Assembly: GCA_947381875.1 (NCBI GenBank)
Contig: CANCXY010000060.1
Coordinates: forward strand, 1-14,304
DNA from: an uncultured Clostridia bacterium
GTDB taxonomy: Bacteria; Bacillota; Clostridia; Oscillospirales; Ruminococcaceae
Length of the DNA stretch: 14,304 bases
Direction: 5' to 3'
Numbering within the stretch: the first letter of the stretch is position 1; every line of letters begins with the position of its first letter. Under the pieces are notes generated by a model. The model searched no databases. It worked only from the letters and a program-made list of their open reading frames with translations, and was not told the DNA's origin. Made by a program: the position numbers and the translations under genes. This document shows, piece by piece, positions 5,896 to 11,599 of this stretch.

Positions 5896-6060
5896 TCATT
5901 CAATAACCAAATCCTCTACCACGACCCCAAGAGCCTCCAGCTTTGCCTTTGCTTTACGGAGCTGGTTATTGACCTCCTTCTCCTTGTCCGCCGCTTGTTT
6001 GATACGAAGCAAGTCTGTGTAGATATCAATCATGTTTGTGGCTTGTTCTTTCTCTGTCAT
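5896..6060 (-). CDS. 54-aa coiled-coil-like small protein
   Basis: An acidic/basic helical protein (MTEKEQATNMIDIYTDLLRI..., then KQAADKEKEVNNQLRKAKAK) probably forming a coiled coil; no family recognised. The start is ATG at 6060 because AGGAGG lies 8 nt upstream and overlaps the end of the RHH gene, whose stop is 4 nt before this ATG. Longer starts upstream would overlap the RHH gene. It shares the RHH promoter and ends at a strong terminator, so the pair is a two-gene operon; it may be a partner of the RHH protein (inference). Confidence 0.65.
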   Translation of the reverse strand: MTEKEQATNMIDIYTDLLRIKQAADKEKEVNNQLRKAKAKLEALGVVVEDLVIE

Positions 6061-6064
6061 AACT

Positions 6065-6286
6065 TCAACCTCCTGCATTTTGTTTACCCCCTTGTGTGTC
6101 CCGCTCCATCGTTTCATCTATGGCGCGGTTGATAAAGCCGTTGACGCTTTCGCCGCGGCCCACAGCGTGGGATTTGATATCCGCTTTGTGGCCTTTTGGC
6201 ATACGGATTTGGTAGACATCATAGTTTTCTTTCATGTATTTGCTGACCGCTTTTTGCTGTGCCTTTGATGCTGGTATGATGTTCAT
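6065..6286 (-). CDS. Arc-type ribbon-helix-helix DNA-binding protein
   Basis: A 73-aa protein: after a helical lead (SKAQQKAVSKYMKENYD), YDVYQIRMPKGHKADIKSHA reads as the RHH beta strand (VYQIRMP) and helix A, and GESVNGFINRAIDETMERD is helix B. This Arc-like form is frequent in Firmicutes mobile elements. The start ATG (6286-6284) directly follows AGGGG, an unusually short SD spacing, and sits beside a small hairpin. A strong promoter lies upstream with operator-like sites around its -35, so autoregulation is likely but inferred. The same protein could bind the 9-bp arrays. Confidence 0.8.
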   Translation of the reverse strand: MNIIPASKAQQKAVSKYMKENYDVYQIRMPKGHKADIKSHAVGRGESVNGFINRAIDETMERDTQGGKQNAGG

Positions 6287-6321
6287 CCCCTTTCGAGGGG
6301 GACTTTTTTTAGAATGTCCCC
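6287..6321 (-). promoter_or_regulatory. Leader with two mutually exclusive hairpins
   Basis: In the RHH transcript, GGGGAC (6321-6316) can pair with GTCCCC (6303-6298). Alternatively CCCCT (6300-6296) can pair with AGGGG (6291-6287), with a 4-nt CGAA loop, which masks the SD next to the ATG. The two stems share bases 6298-6300 and cannot form together. A translational switch is a hypothesis. Confidence 0.4.
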
Positions 6322-6336
6322 TTTTTCACTGTCTCT

Positions 6337-6366
6337 ATTATAGCACAACAGGCATATCGAATGCAA
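6337..6366 (-). promoter_or_regulatory. Minus-strand promoter for the RHH operon
   Basis: On the minus strand TTGCAT (6366-6361) is followed after 18 bp by a perfect TATAAT (6342-6337), with TG one base before the -10 (extended -10). The -35 lies inside an operator-like arm (6354-6370), so a bound regulator would block it. Confidence 0.75.
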
Positions 6367-6436
6367 TATACAAAATTCACATATATTGCATTCGATATTT
6401 GTTTGTTCTGCCCATTGATATATCGCATTCAATATA
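6354..6436. promoter_or_regulatory. Three operator-like sites, two forming a perfect inverted repeat
   Basis: ATATCGAATGCAATATA (6354-6370) is repeated perfectly in inverse as TATATTGCATTCGATAT (6382-6398). A third site, ATATCGCATTCAATATA (6420-6436), keeps both outer halves but has the central four bases reversed (AATG to CATT). Sites 1 and 3 overlap the minus-strand -35 and the plus-strand spacer respectively. This is the layout of a shared divergent operator. Confidence 0.8.
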
Positions 6437-6443
6437 GTATAAT
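6415..6443 (+). promoter_or_regulatory. Plus-strand promoter for the Lar-like/Gp157-like operon
   Basis: TTGATA (6415-6420), a 17-bp spacer and TATAAT (6438-6443) make a near-consensus sigma-A promoter. The third operator-like site fills the spacer. Transcription would start about 6450, leaving a leader of about 115 nt before the gene at 6567, with a GGCG-GCAA-CGCC tetraloop hairpin at 6464-6475. Confidence 0.8.
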
Positions 6444-6566
6444 ATAATCATAGCAAGGGAGACGGCGGCAACGCCAGCATACACGGTTGAGCAGCCAGAG
6501 GGCGAACAATAGCACCGTGAACGCGCTGGATCCTTTGCAAGACAGGAAAGGGAGAGAGGAAAGCCA

Positions 6567-6833
6567 ATGGAGAACATAAACGACCTTGCGCCTTGCCCGT
6601 TTTGCGGCGGCCAGGGGAAATTGATTGTACTTACCCGCAATTATGGAATGAACGGCGCGTTCATCCGCTGCGAGCATTGCAAAGCACAGGGGCCGGTGGG
6701 GCACACATGGGAAACACATCTTAAAGACAGCGGGGGCTTGTATACTCCCACCACCCCACAGAGCATAGAAGCTGGCAAGTGCAATGCTGTCCGCAGATGG
6801 AACGGATATACAGCACTGGCAACCGCACAGTGA
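6567..6833 (+). CDS. Lar-like zinc-ribbon protein
   Basis: An 88-aa protein with the pattern of the Lar (restriction alleviation) family: LAPCPFCGGQGKL near the N-terminus (C10, C13), RCEHCKAQGP (C35, C38), and a C-terminal NAVRRWN, matching the usual A...WN.R end. The founding Lar protein of the Rac prophage reduces host type I restriction; many relatives have no tested function, so anti-restriction is possible, not shown. The gene is first after the plus-strand promoter, with an AG-rich SD (AGAGAGGAAAG) before ATG, and is followed 18 nt later by the Gp157-like gene. Confidence 0.78.
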   Translation: MENINDLAPCPFCGGQGKLIVLTRNYGMNGAFIRCEHCKAQGPVGHTWETHLKDSGGLYTPTTPQSIEAGKCNAVRRWNGYTALATAQ

Positions 6834-6851
6834 GAAAGGAGCCAATACACT

Positions 6852-7127
6852 ATGACCGAACGCATGATTGAGAACCGCGTCAAGAAGCTGCGCGAGCTGG
6901 AGGCGCAGCAAAAGGAGCTTGAAACCACCGCCGAGGCCATCCGGGCAGAGCTGAAAGCCGACATGGAAGAAAAGGGCGTGGATGAGCTGCAAACAAAAAA
7001 TTTCATTGTCCGCTGGAAGGAGATCGTCAGCAGCCGCCTTGATGGAAAGGCCCTGAAAGCCGCCTTGCCGGACGTATACGGCCAGTTCTGCAAGGCCAGC
7101 AAAACCCGCCGCTTCACCGTGGCATGA
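6852..7127 (+). CDS. Gp157-like coiled-coil phage/ICE protein
   Basis: A 91-aa protein. Residues 1-45 form a coiled coil (KLRELEAQQKELETTAEAIR...), followed by a short beta/helix part: NFIVRWKEIVSSRLDGKALK and PDVYGQFCKASKTRRFTVA. The coil plus the SSR-D-KALK and RRFTV pattern resembles siphovirus Gp157-like proteins and related small proteins of Firmicutes elements; their function is poorly known. SD AAAGGAG at 6835-6841 serves ATG 6852. It is the second gene of the divergent plus-strand operon. A frameshifted relative of nearly the same length lies at 7579-7853 on the other strand. Confidence 0.7.
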   Translation: MTERMIENRVKKLRELEAQQKELETTAEAIRAELKADMEEKGVDELQTKNFIVRWKEIVSSRLDGKALKAALPDVYGQFCKASKTRRFTVA

Positions 7128-7178
7128 GAAAGGCCCCTTGCATCACCGCCGACCAAAGCCGGATGCAAAGAGCCACAT

Positions 7179-7230
7179 CAAACCGCCGAAGCGGGGCATA
7201 TGCCTATTATATGTCCTATTCGGCGGTTTG
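7179..7230. repeat. Long near-perfect inverted repeat
   Basis: CAAACCGCCGAA (7179-7190) pairs perfectly with TTCGGCGGTTTG (7219-7230). Inside, GGGCATAT (7194-7201) pairs with ATATGTCC (7209-7216), allowing one G-U pair, so the whole 52 nt folds into one rod. The inner part also contains the palindrome GGCATATGCC (7195-7204). No T-tract follows. Confidence 0.7.
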
Positions 7231-7237
7231 TCAAATC

Positions 7238-7279
7238 CCCCGTCCCGCTTTGCACGATGAATGCAAAGCAGGGCAGGGG
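7238..7279. repeat. GC-rich imperfect hairpin
   Basis: GCTTTGC (7247-7253) pairs with GCAAAGC (7263-7269), CCC (7244-7246) with GGG (7271-7273), and CCCC (7238-7241) with GGGG (7276-7279), separated by a bulged A and a 2x2 internal loop. It begins 8 nt after the previous hairpin. Confidence 0.6.
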
Positions 7280-7282
7280 AAA

Positions 7283-7335
7283 TATTTTACCGTATTGCCG
7301 TGTGAACCATATGGAACAGGATTTCGGGTAAAATA
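7283..7335. repeat. 9-bp inverted repeat enclosing a CCATATGG palindrome
   Basis: TATTTTACC (7283-7291) and GGTAAAATA (7327-7335) are perfect inverse copies 35 nt apart; CCATATGG (7308-7315) lies between them. It follows the previous hairpin after 3 nt. Confidence 0.5.
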
Positions 7336-7361
7336 GCACACGCATCCCCGCAACCAGATAG

Positions 7362-7406
7362 AAAGCCGTGAAAATGTAGATTTCATCTATGTTTTCCGGC
7401 TTTTTT
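7362..7406 (+). terminator. Strong rho-independent terminator
   Basis: AAAGCCG plus GAAAATGTAGAT (7362-7381) pairs with ATCTATGTTTTC plus CGGCTTT (7385-7403), with one bulged T, two G-U pairs and a 3-nt loop, then continues as a T-run to 7406. It would end plus-strand transcription of the Lar-like/Gp157-like operon about 235 nt past its last stop. Confidence 0.85.
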
Positions 7407-7510
7407 CATGTTCTGAGATATCTTATAGCTATGGCGCAAATTTGCCTTGTTTTCGCCAATTTCGGTCGCAAATACATGTCAACATGCAAGTCAAAATAAA
7501 GTTCAAGAAT

Positions 7511-7545
7511 GCCCCATGTGTGGGTAGTCCCTCCACACACGGGGC
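7511..7545. terminator. GC hairpin with weak T-tail
   Basis: GCCCC(A)TGTGTGG (7511-7523) pairs with CCACACA(C)GGGGC (7533-7545), with one A/C mismatch. The + strand continues GTTTGTT, a poor T-tract; the minus-strand side is ATTCTTGAAC. It lies 33 nt beyond the stop of the minus-strand pseudogene, so it may be that gene's old terminator. Confidence 0.5.
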
Positions 7546-7578
7546 GTTTGTTCATTCGCTTTATCTGAGCCATCCTCT

Positions 7579-7853
7579 TTATGCAATGATGCTGAAACGC
7601 TGCACGGTTTGAGGTTTGCAGAATGCGGCATACAGTCTTTTGTGGCTCTCCGAGAAAGCCTTGACATCAAAGCGGCTGCTTGTCACGGCCTTGTAACGGG
7701 CAGTGTAGTTGCCGCATTTGATTTCCTCTGTCTTCCCCCAGTGCCTCCTTGATGCTGTCAGCTACGGGCCCGTTTACGCGCCTCCAGCGCCGTGATCTGC
7801 TGTGTCAGCTCCATGTACTCGTCAAAATTCTTTGCGAATGCTTTCTGTATCAT
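7579..7853 (-). pseudogene. Frameshifted relative of the Gp157-like protein
   Basis: Read on the minus strand from ATG 7853 (SD GAAAGGGG 10 nt upstream) it begins MIQKAFAKNFDEYMELTQQI, then loses frame near 7766-7775 and again near the G-run at 7732-7739. In the last frame it reads KCGNYTARYKAVTSSRFDVK, then LYAAFCKPQTVQRFSIIA, then TAA at 7581-7579. This matches the C-terminus of the protein at 6852-7127 (shared SSR-D-KA, Y..FCK and RF motifs). The span of 275 nt is two more than 273 (91 codons), as expected from two single-base insertions, and would give 90 aa against 91. Programmed frameshifting is conceivable but decay is simpler. Confidence 0.75.
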
Positions 7854-7951
7854 AGTAATTTTTCCCCTTTCAAAAAGAAGCGCGGCAGCGGTGGCGTTAA
7901 GGAACCTCTGAAAAACAGCCCGTATTGAGCAAGAGCGGGGGAAAAGAGAAG

Positions 7952-7976
7952 AACCCGGCGCAAATGTGGCCGGGTT
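7952..7976 (-). terminator. Hairpin after the 65-aa minus-strand gene
   Basis: AACCCGGC (7952-7959) and GCCGGGTT (7969-7976) form an 8-bp stem with a 9-nt loop; the minus strand continues CTTCTCTTTT. It lies 24 nt past the gene's stop and could end its transcript. Confidence 0.55.
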
Positions 7977-8000
7977 ACGGGCAGTATATTGGAATCCGCC

Positions 8001-8198
8001 TCACTTTTTGGCGTCCGATGTATACTCCCCCATCTCCAATCCATCCAACAACACATTGCATTGGATTTTTGCAATCCCCTCATCTGCCTGCAACAGTTCC
8101 GCACAGATAGATTGAATGGCACCGTATGTCTTGCATACCCCCTCGCATTTGTCTATCACCCGTTTCTCATATCTTCCCTTGAAGTTCTTTTTCCGCAT
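8001..8198 (-). CDS. 65-aa protein of unknown function
   Basis: MRKKNFKGRYEKRVIDKCEG opens a small protein that looks mainly helical (VIDKCEGVCKTYGAIQSICAELLQ) with three Cys at 18, 22 and 32, an acidic helix (ADEGIAKIQCNVLL) and a charged end. No family recognised. The start is chosen at 8198 because GGGAGG lies 10 nt upstream; the open frame reaches 8258 but the extra 20 residues overlap the repeat region. It lies upstream of the Gp157-like pseudogene on the same strand, so it may be the surviving member of an old minus-strand operon. Moderate confidence that it is expressed. Confidence 0.45.
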   Translation of the reverse strand: MRKKNFKGRYEKRVIDKCEGVCKTYGAIQSICAELLQADEGIAKIQCNVLLDGLEMGEYTSDAKK

Positions 8199-8236
8199 AT
8201 CCTCATAACCTCCCGTATGGGCCGGGACGCACGCCG

Positions 8237-8397
8237 TTTTCCCAAAAACACGCCCCAAAAACGGATTTGGGGGATTTTTGAGTGGATTTGGGCTTTTGGT
8301 TTTGGGGAAGAAAAAATATGCCGCGGGGCTGTGAAGCCCCTGTTTATCTATATCTTCGGCATTTTCTCATTTTCCCCAAAAACGACCTTTCCCAAAA
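8237..8397. repeat. Cluster of CCCCAAAAAC-type repeats in both orientations
   Basis: TTTTCCCAAAAACACG (8237-8252), CCCCAAAAACGG (8253-8264), GGATTTGGGG (8263-8272), GGATTTGGG (8284-8292), GGTTTTGGGGAA (8298-8309), TTTCCCCAAAAACG (8371-8384) and TTTCCCAAAAT (8388-8398) are variants of one motif. Copies at 8299-8309 and 8372-8383 form the base of a large stem extended by TATGCCG/CGGCATT, and a perfect GGGGCT-GTG-AAGCCCC-type hairpin lies inside. Purpose unknown. Confidence 0.6.
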
Positions 8398-8403
8398 TCA
8401 CCA

Positions 8404-8669
8404 TGTCACGGGGCAATGTCATTTATCCTGTACCAAGGCCAAAAAAGGCAAATTGTTTTATCCACTTCACCAAGGTAAAGTGCGCCATTCCCCCGCGACA
8501 AATTTGTCACAGGCCACGTCTCGGAAACCCAGTGTTTCTGCGGGTCGAGGATAGTTCGGAGAACAAAAATACGGCCCGCACCCGTCAGGATGCAAGGCCG
8601 TATTTTTCTATGTCACAGGATAATGGAAATTGCCTTGTGGGCAGGATAAAGGACTGTGCCCTGTGACAA
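8404..8669. repeat. TTGTCACAGG repeats beside guaA, candidate attachment region
   Basis: TTGTCACAGGCCAC (8504-8517, +) and TTGTCACAGGGCAC (8669-8656, minus) match at 13 of 14 bases in inverted orientation. TGTCACAGG also occurs at 8611-8619 (+) and a weaker TGTCACGGGGCA at 8404-8415. The last copy begins 6 nt beyond the guaA stop. They could be recombinase-binding arms or a hairpin (8611-8619 with 8660-8668). Confidence 0.5.
8565..8607. terminator. Bidirectional terminator downstream of guaA
   Basis: AAAAATACGGCC (8565-8576) pairs perfectly with GGCCGTATTTTT (8596-8607) around a 19-nt loop; T-runs occur on both strands. For minus-strand transcription it lies about 70 nt past the guaA stop and would end the his-ppa-guaA message. 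Confidence 0.85.
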
Positions 8670-8675
8670 CACCTA

Positions 8676-10217
8676 TCACTCAAATTCCACCGTCGCCGGC
8701 GGCTTCCCCGTGCAGTCATACAGCACACGGTTGATATGCGGCACCTCATTGACAATCCGCCGTGTAACTGTATCCAACACTTCCCACGGCAAATACGCCG
8801 ATTCCGCCGTCATAAAATCCGCCGTTTCCACCGCGCGCAGGGCCACGGCGTATTCATAGGTGCGTTCATCCCCCATCACGCCGACACTGCGCATATTGGT
8901 AAGCGCGGCAAAATACTGTCCCAAATCCTTTTGCGCACCGGCCTTTTCCACTTCTTCCCGGTAAATCGCGTCCGCCTTTTGCAAAATAGCGATTTTCTCC
9001 GGTGTCACCTCGCCGATAATACGGATTGCAAGCCCCGGCCCTGGGAACGGCTGACGGCTGACAAGCCTCTCCGGGATACCAAGCTCGCGCCCGACCGCAC
9101 GCACTTCGTCCTTAAACAAATCCCGCAGCGGCTCGACGATCTCGCGGAAATCCACACAATCCGGCAGCCCTCCCACATTGTGATGGCTTTTAATCACTGT
9201 CGATTCCCCGCCGAACCCGCTTTCCACCACATCCGGGTAAATCGTCCCCTGCACCAGGAAATCGACCGCGCCAATCTTCTTCGCTTCTTCCTCAAACACA
9301 CGGATAAACTCCGCGCCTATGATCTTGCGTTTCTGCTCCGGTTCTGTCACGCCCGCCAGCTTCTCATAAAAACGCTGGCGCGCGTCGACACAGATAAAGT
9401 TGAGGTCATAGGGGCCGTCTGGGCCAAAGGCGGCGCACACTTCCTCGCACTCATTTTGGCGCAAAAGGCCGTGGTCTACAAACACGCAGGTGAGCTGTTT
9501 ACCCACGGCACGGGAGAGAAGCACCGCCGCAACGGAAGAATCAACGCCTCCCGAAAGCGCGCACAGCACACGGCCTCCGCCGATCTTTTCGCGCAGCAAT
9601 ATTTCGGACTGGCGCACAAACGAGTCCATGCGCCAGTCTCCCGCGCACCCGCAGATATCCCGCACAAAGTTTGCCAGCATCTTTGTGCCCTCCGGCGTAT
9701 GCAGCACCTCTGGATGGAACTGCATGGCATAGAGGCCGCGCTCCGGCCACTCCATCGCCGCCGTGGGGCAGTGCGCGCTCTGTGCGCAGACTGTAAAGCC
9801 GGGCGCCGCCGTCTCAATATAGTCGTTGTGGCTCATCCAGCAGATGGTATCCCGCGAAACGTCTGTAAACAGTTTCGACGCGCCCTCGATATGGATCTCT
9901 ATTTTTCCATATTCCCGCACAGGGGCCTTACACACATGCCCGCCCAGCAAAAGCGTCATGATCTGAGCGCCATAGCAGATACCCAATACCGGAATACCCA
10001 TCTCAAACAATGCGGGGTCGATCGACGGCGCGCCCGGCGCGTAGGCACTGTTCGGGCCGCCTGTCAGGATAATGCCCTTCGGCTTCTTTTCGCGGATGGC
10101 CTGCATCGCTTTTGTATACGGTACGATCTCGCTGTATACATGGCATTCGCGCACGCGGCGCGCAATCAACTGGTTGTACTGGCCGCCAAAATCGACGACA
10201 ATGATGGATTCGGACAT
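8676..10217 (-). CDS. guaA: GMP synthase (glutamine-hydrolysing)
   Basis: Converts XMP to GMP using ATP and glutamine, in the cytoplasm. The 513-aa product has the N-terminal glutamine amidotransferase domain with nucleophile C81 (GICYGAQ) and H168/E170 (QFHPEVLHT). Next come the ATP-pyrophosphatase P-loop SGGVDSS (222-228) and the C-terminal dimerisation domain with the conserved SRQPFPGPGL and a family-typical end KPPATVEFE. Length is normal. The start is ATG 10217 with GAGGAGG 6 nt upstream; a GTG at 10232 is in frame but lies at the SD. It follows ppa by 18 nt and a bidirectional terminator lies beyond its stop. The 3' end is intact where accessory DNA begins. Confidence 0.98.
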   Translation of the reverse strand: MSESIIVVDFGGQYNQLIARRVRECHVYSEIVPYTKAMQAIREKKPKGIILTGGPNSAYAPGAPSIDPALFEMGIPVLGICYGAQIMTLLLGGHVCKAPVREYGKIEIHIEGASKLFTDVSRDTICWMSHNDYIETAAPGFTVCAQSAHCPTAAMEWPERGLYAMQFHPEVLHTPEGTKMLANFVRDICGCAGDWRMDSFVRQSEILLREKIGGGRVLCALSGGVDSSVAAVLLSRAVGKQLTCVFVDHGLLRQNECEEVCAAFGPDGPYDLNFICVDARQRFYEKLAGVTEPEQKRKIIGAEFIRVFEEEAKKIGAVDFLVQGTIYPDVVESGFGGESTVIKSHHNVGGLPDCVDFREIVEPLRDLFKDEVRAVGRELGIPERLVSRQPFPGPGLAIRIIGEVTPEKIAILQKADAIYREEVEKAGAQKDLGQYFAALTNMRSVGVMGDERTYEYAVALRAVETADFMTAESAYLPWEVLDTVTRRIVNEVPHINRVLYDCTGKPPATVEFE

Positions 10218-10235
10218 AATCGGCCTCCTCACTTC

Positions 10236-10769
10236 TTACCGGCAGAATTTTTCGATATAGGCGTCAAGGCAGTGCTGGATGATACTCTTGGCCTGCTCCG
10301 CGCCCTGCACTTCATCTACGACGGTCGTTTTGCCCTCCAGCGTCTTGTACACTGTAAAAAAGTGCGTCATCTCACTGAAAACATGCGCGGGCAGCTCGGA
10401 AATATCTTTATAAGTATTATACGTCGGGTCCTCAAAGGGGATGGCGATGATCTTCTCATCCATCTTTCCCTGGTCCTCCATGATGATTACCCCGATGGGA
10501 TAACACCGCACAAGGCTCAACGGCGCAAGTACCTCACTGCACAGCACCAGCACATCCAGCGGGTCGCCGTCGTCCGCGAAGGTGCGCGGAATCAGGCCGT
10601 AGTTCGCCGGATAGTGTGTGGAAGTGTAAAGGATACGGTCCAGGATGATATGGCCGGTCGCCTTGTCCAATTCATATTTTTTCTTGGACCCTTTTTCGAT
10701 CTCGATCACAGAAATAAAATCGTCCGGGTTGATGCGTGAGGGGTTGATGTCGTGCCAGATGTTGCTCAT
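10236..10769 (-). CDS. ppa: Inorganic pyrophosphatase (family I)
   Basis: Hydrolyses pyrophosphate to phosphate in the cytoplasm, pulling forward reactions that release it. The 177-aa protein carries the family I signature DDGDPLDVLV (D67, D69, D72) and the further metal ligand D104 in KMDEKIIAI, with the usual YPANYG (53-58). ATG 10769 has AAAGGA about 10 nt upstream. It sits between hisK (23-nt gap) and guaA (18-nt gap). The context makes chemical sense: both the PR-ATP pyrophosphatase step of HisIE and GMP synthase release pyrophosphate. Co-transcription is inferred from spacing. Confidence 0.96.
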   Translation of the reverse strand: MSNIWHDINPSRINPDDFISVIEIEKGSKKKYELDKATGHIILDRILYTSTHYPANYGLIPRTFADDGDPLDVLVLCSEVLAPLSLVRCYPIGVIIMEDQGKMDEKIIAIPFEDPTYNTYKDISELPAHVFSEMTHFFTVYKTLEGKTTVVDEVQGAEQAKSIIQHCLDAYIEKFCR

Positions 10770-10792
10770 GAGAGATACTTCCTTTCTTCTGC

Positions 10793-11599
10793 CTATAGTG
10801 GTTTATCTGTAAAGCGCCCGTTTTCGAGCACAACGACGGAGGAAAAACCAATCTCCCGCAGCATTGCCAGCGATTCCTCAAAGGCGTAGCAGAGTGCGGC
10901 GGTGCAATGGGCGTCGGCGTTCACGGTCACACGCGCGCCTCTTTCGCACATGGCCTCCAATAAAAAGCGCGCGGGGTATGCCTCGGCGCAATAGCCGCGG
11001 AATAAGCCCCCAGTATTGATCTCAAAGATCGCGCCCGTCCCCGCGCAGATATCCAATGTTTCCAAAGCGGCCTGCCTGTACGCCGCGCCGTCCTCGTCAA
11101 ACAGGCAGCCGCCCTTATTGTTCTTTTTTACAAGGTCCAGGTGGCCTATGATCTCCGGACGGTCACGCAGGGCGTGTTCGGCCACAAGCGCATAATATGC
11201 GCGCACCATTGCCATAACGTCCCCGCCAAACATGGTGTCAATATACTGTTTTAATTCCCGCAAAGAGCCGTCCACGACGCAGTATGCCCCCGACGCGTCG
11301 CGCAGATAATGCACCGAAGCAATGATATAGTCCAGAGCCGCCCGGTCCTGGACAGGCGCGAAATAGTCCTGCTCCAGCCCGACGGCGATGCGCAAACGCC
11401 CCGCGTACCGCGCCTGCACCGCACGCATGACATGGATATACTCCGCCTCGGAACGAATGCCGCAGCTTCCAGGGTCGCAGTGATCGGAAAAGCCGAAGTC
11501 GGTAAAGCCCGCGGCGATCGCGGCCTCGGCCATTTCCTCCGGCGTATTCTGCCCATCGCTGAGTGTCGTATGGTTGTGGCTGGAAGATGTCAGCTTCAT
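10793..11599 (-). CDS. hisK: Histidinol-phosphatase, PHP family
   Basis: Dephosphorylates histidinol phosphate to histidinol, the next-to-last stage of histidine synthesis. The 268-aa protein has the PHP metal-site motifs in order: HNH (H8, H10), D15, SDH (D39, H40), GLEQD (E76), SVHYL (H97), GHLDLVKK (H153, D155) and NADAH (D229, H231). This is the Gram-positive type, not the HAD-type HisB phosphatase. Its ATG overlaps the hisIE stop as ATGA (11599-11596), with AGGAGA 7 nt upstream, so it is coupled to hisIE. The position after hisIE supports the histidinol-phosphatase call over other PHP phosphoesterases. Confidence 0.92.
   Translation of the reverse strand: MKLTSSSHNHTTLSDGQNTPEEMAEAAIAAGFTDFGFSDHCDPGSCGIRSEAEYIHVMRAVQARYAGRLRIAVGLEQDYFAPVQDRAALDYIIASVHYLRDASGAYCVVDGSLRELKQYIDTMFGGDVMAMVRAYYALVAEHALRDRPEIIGHLDLVKKNNKGGCLFDEDGAAYRQAALETLDICAGTGAIFEINTGGLFRGYCAEAYPARFLLEAMCERGARVTVNADAHCTAALCYAFEESLAMLREIGFSSVVVLENGRFTDKPL

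Larger units (their letters stand above)
7128..7578. other. Non-coding stretch with successive large hairpins
   Basis: No supported gene in these 451 bases. It holds three stem-loops (7179-7230, 7238-7279, 7283-7335), a strong terminator (7362-7406), a 10-bp palindrome GCAAATTTGC (7436-7445) and another GC stem (7511-7545). It may be the 3' UTR of the preceding operon, a structured RNA, or an element-end recombination region. Confidence 0.6.
8199..8675. other. Non-coding junction between accessory DNA and guaA
   Basis: No supported gene in these 477 bases, although one long open frame crosses it on the + strand. It holds the CCCCAAAAAC-type repeats, a large inverted repeat, the TTGTCACAGG repeats and the guaA terminator. 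It probably contains one boundary of the mobile DNA. Confidence 0.55.

Noticed and set aside
7124..7336. 70-aa frame overlapping the end of the Gp157-like gene as ATGA
   Set aside because: No SD, and nearly all of it is made of the hairpin arms at 7179-7335.
8276..8285. TTTGAGTGGA as a second guaA attachment core
   Set aside because: Only 8 bases match the guaA end (TTTGAGTG), in the opposite orientation and inside a repeat cluster; this can be chance.
7989..8666. 225-codon open frame on the + strand
   Set aside because: It has no SD, is antisense to a better small gene, and runs through the CCCCAAAAAC repeats and the guaA terminator; the product is low in family-like features.
8736..10739. 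667-codon open frame on the + strand opposite guaA and ppa
   Set aside because: It is a shadow of two certain genes on the minus strand, produced by codon bias in GC-rich DNA.
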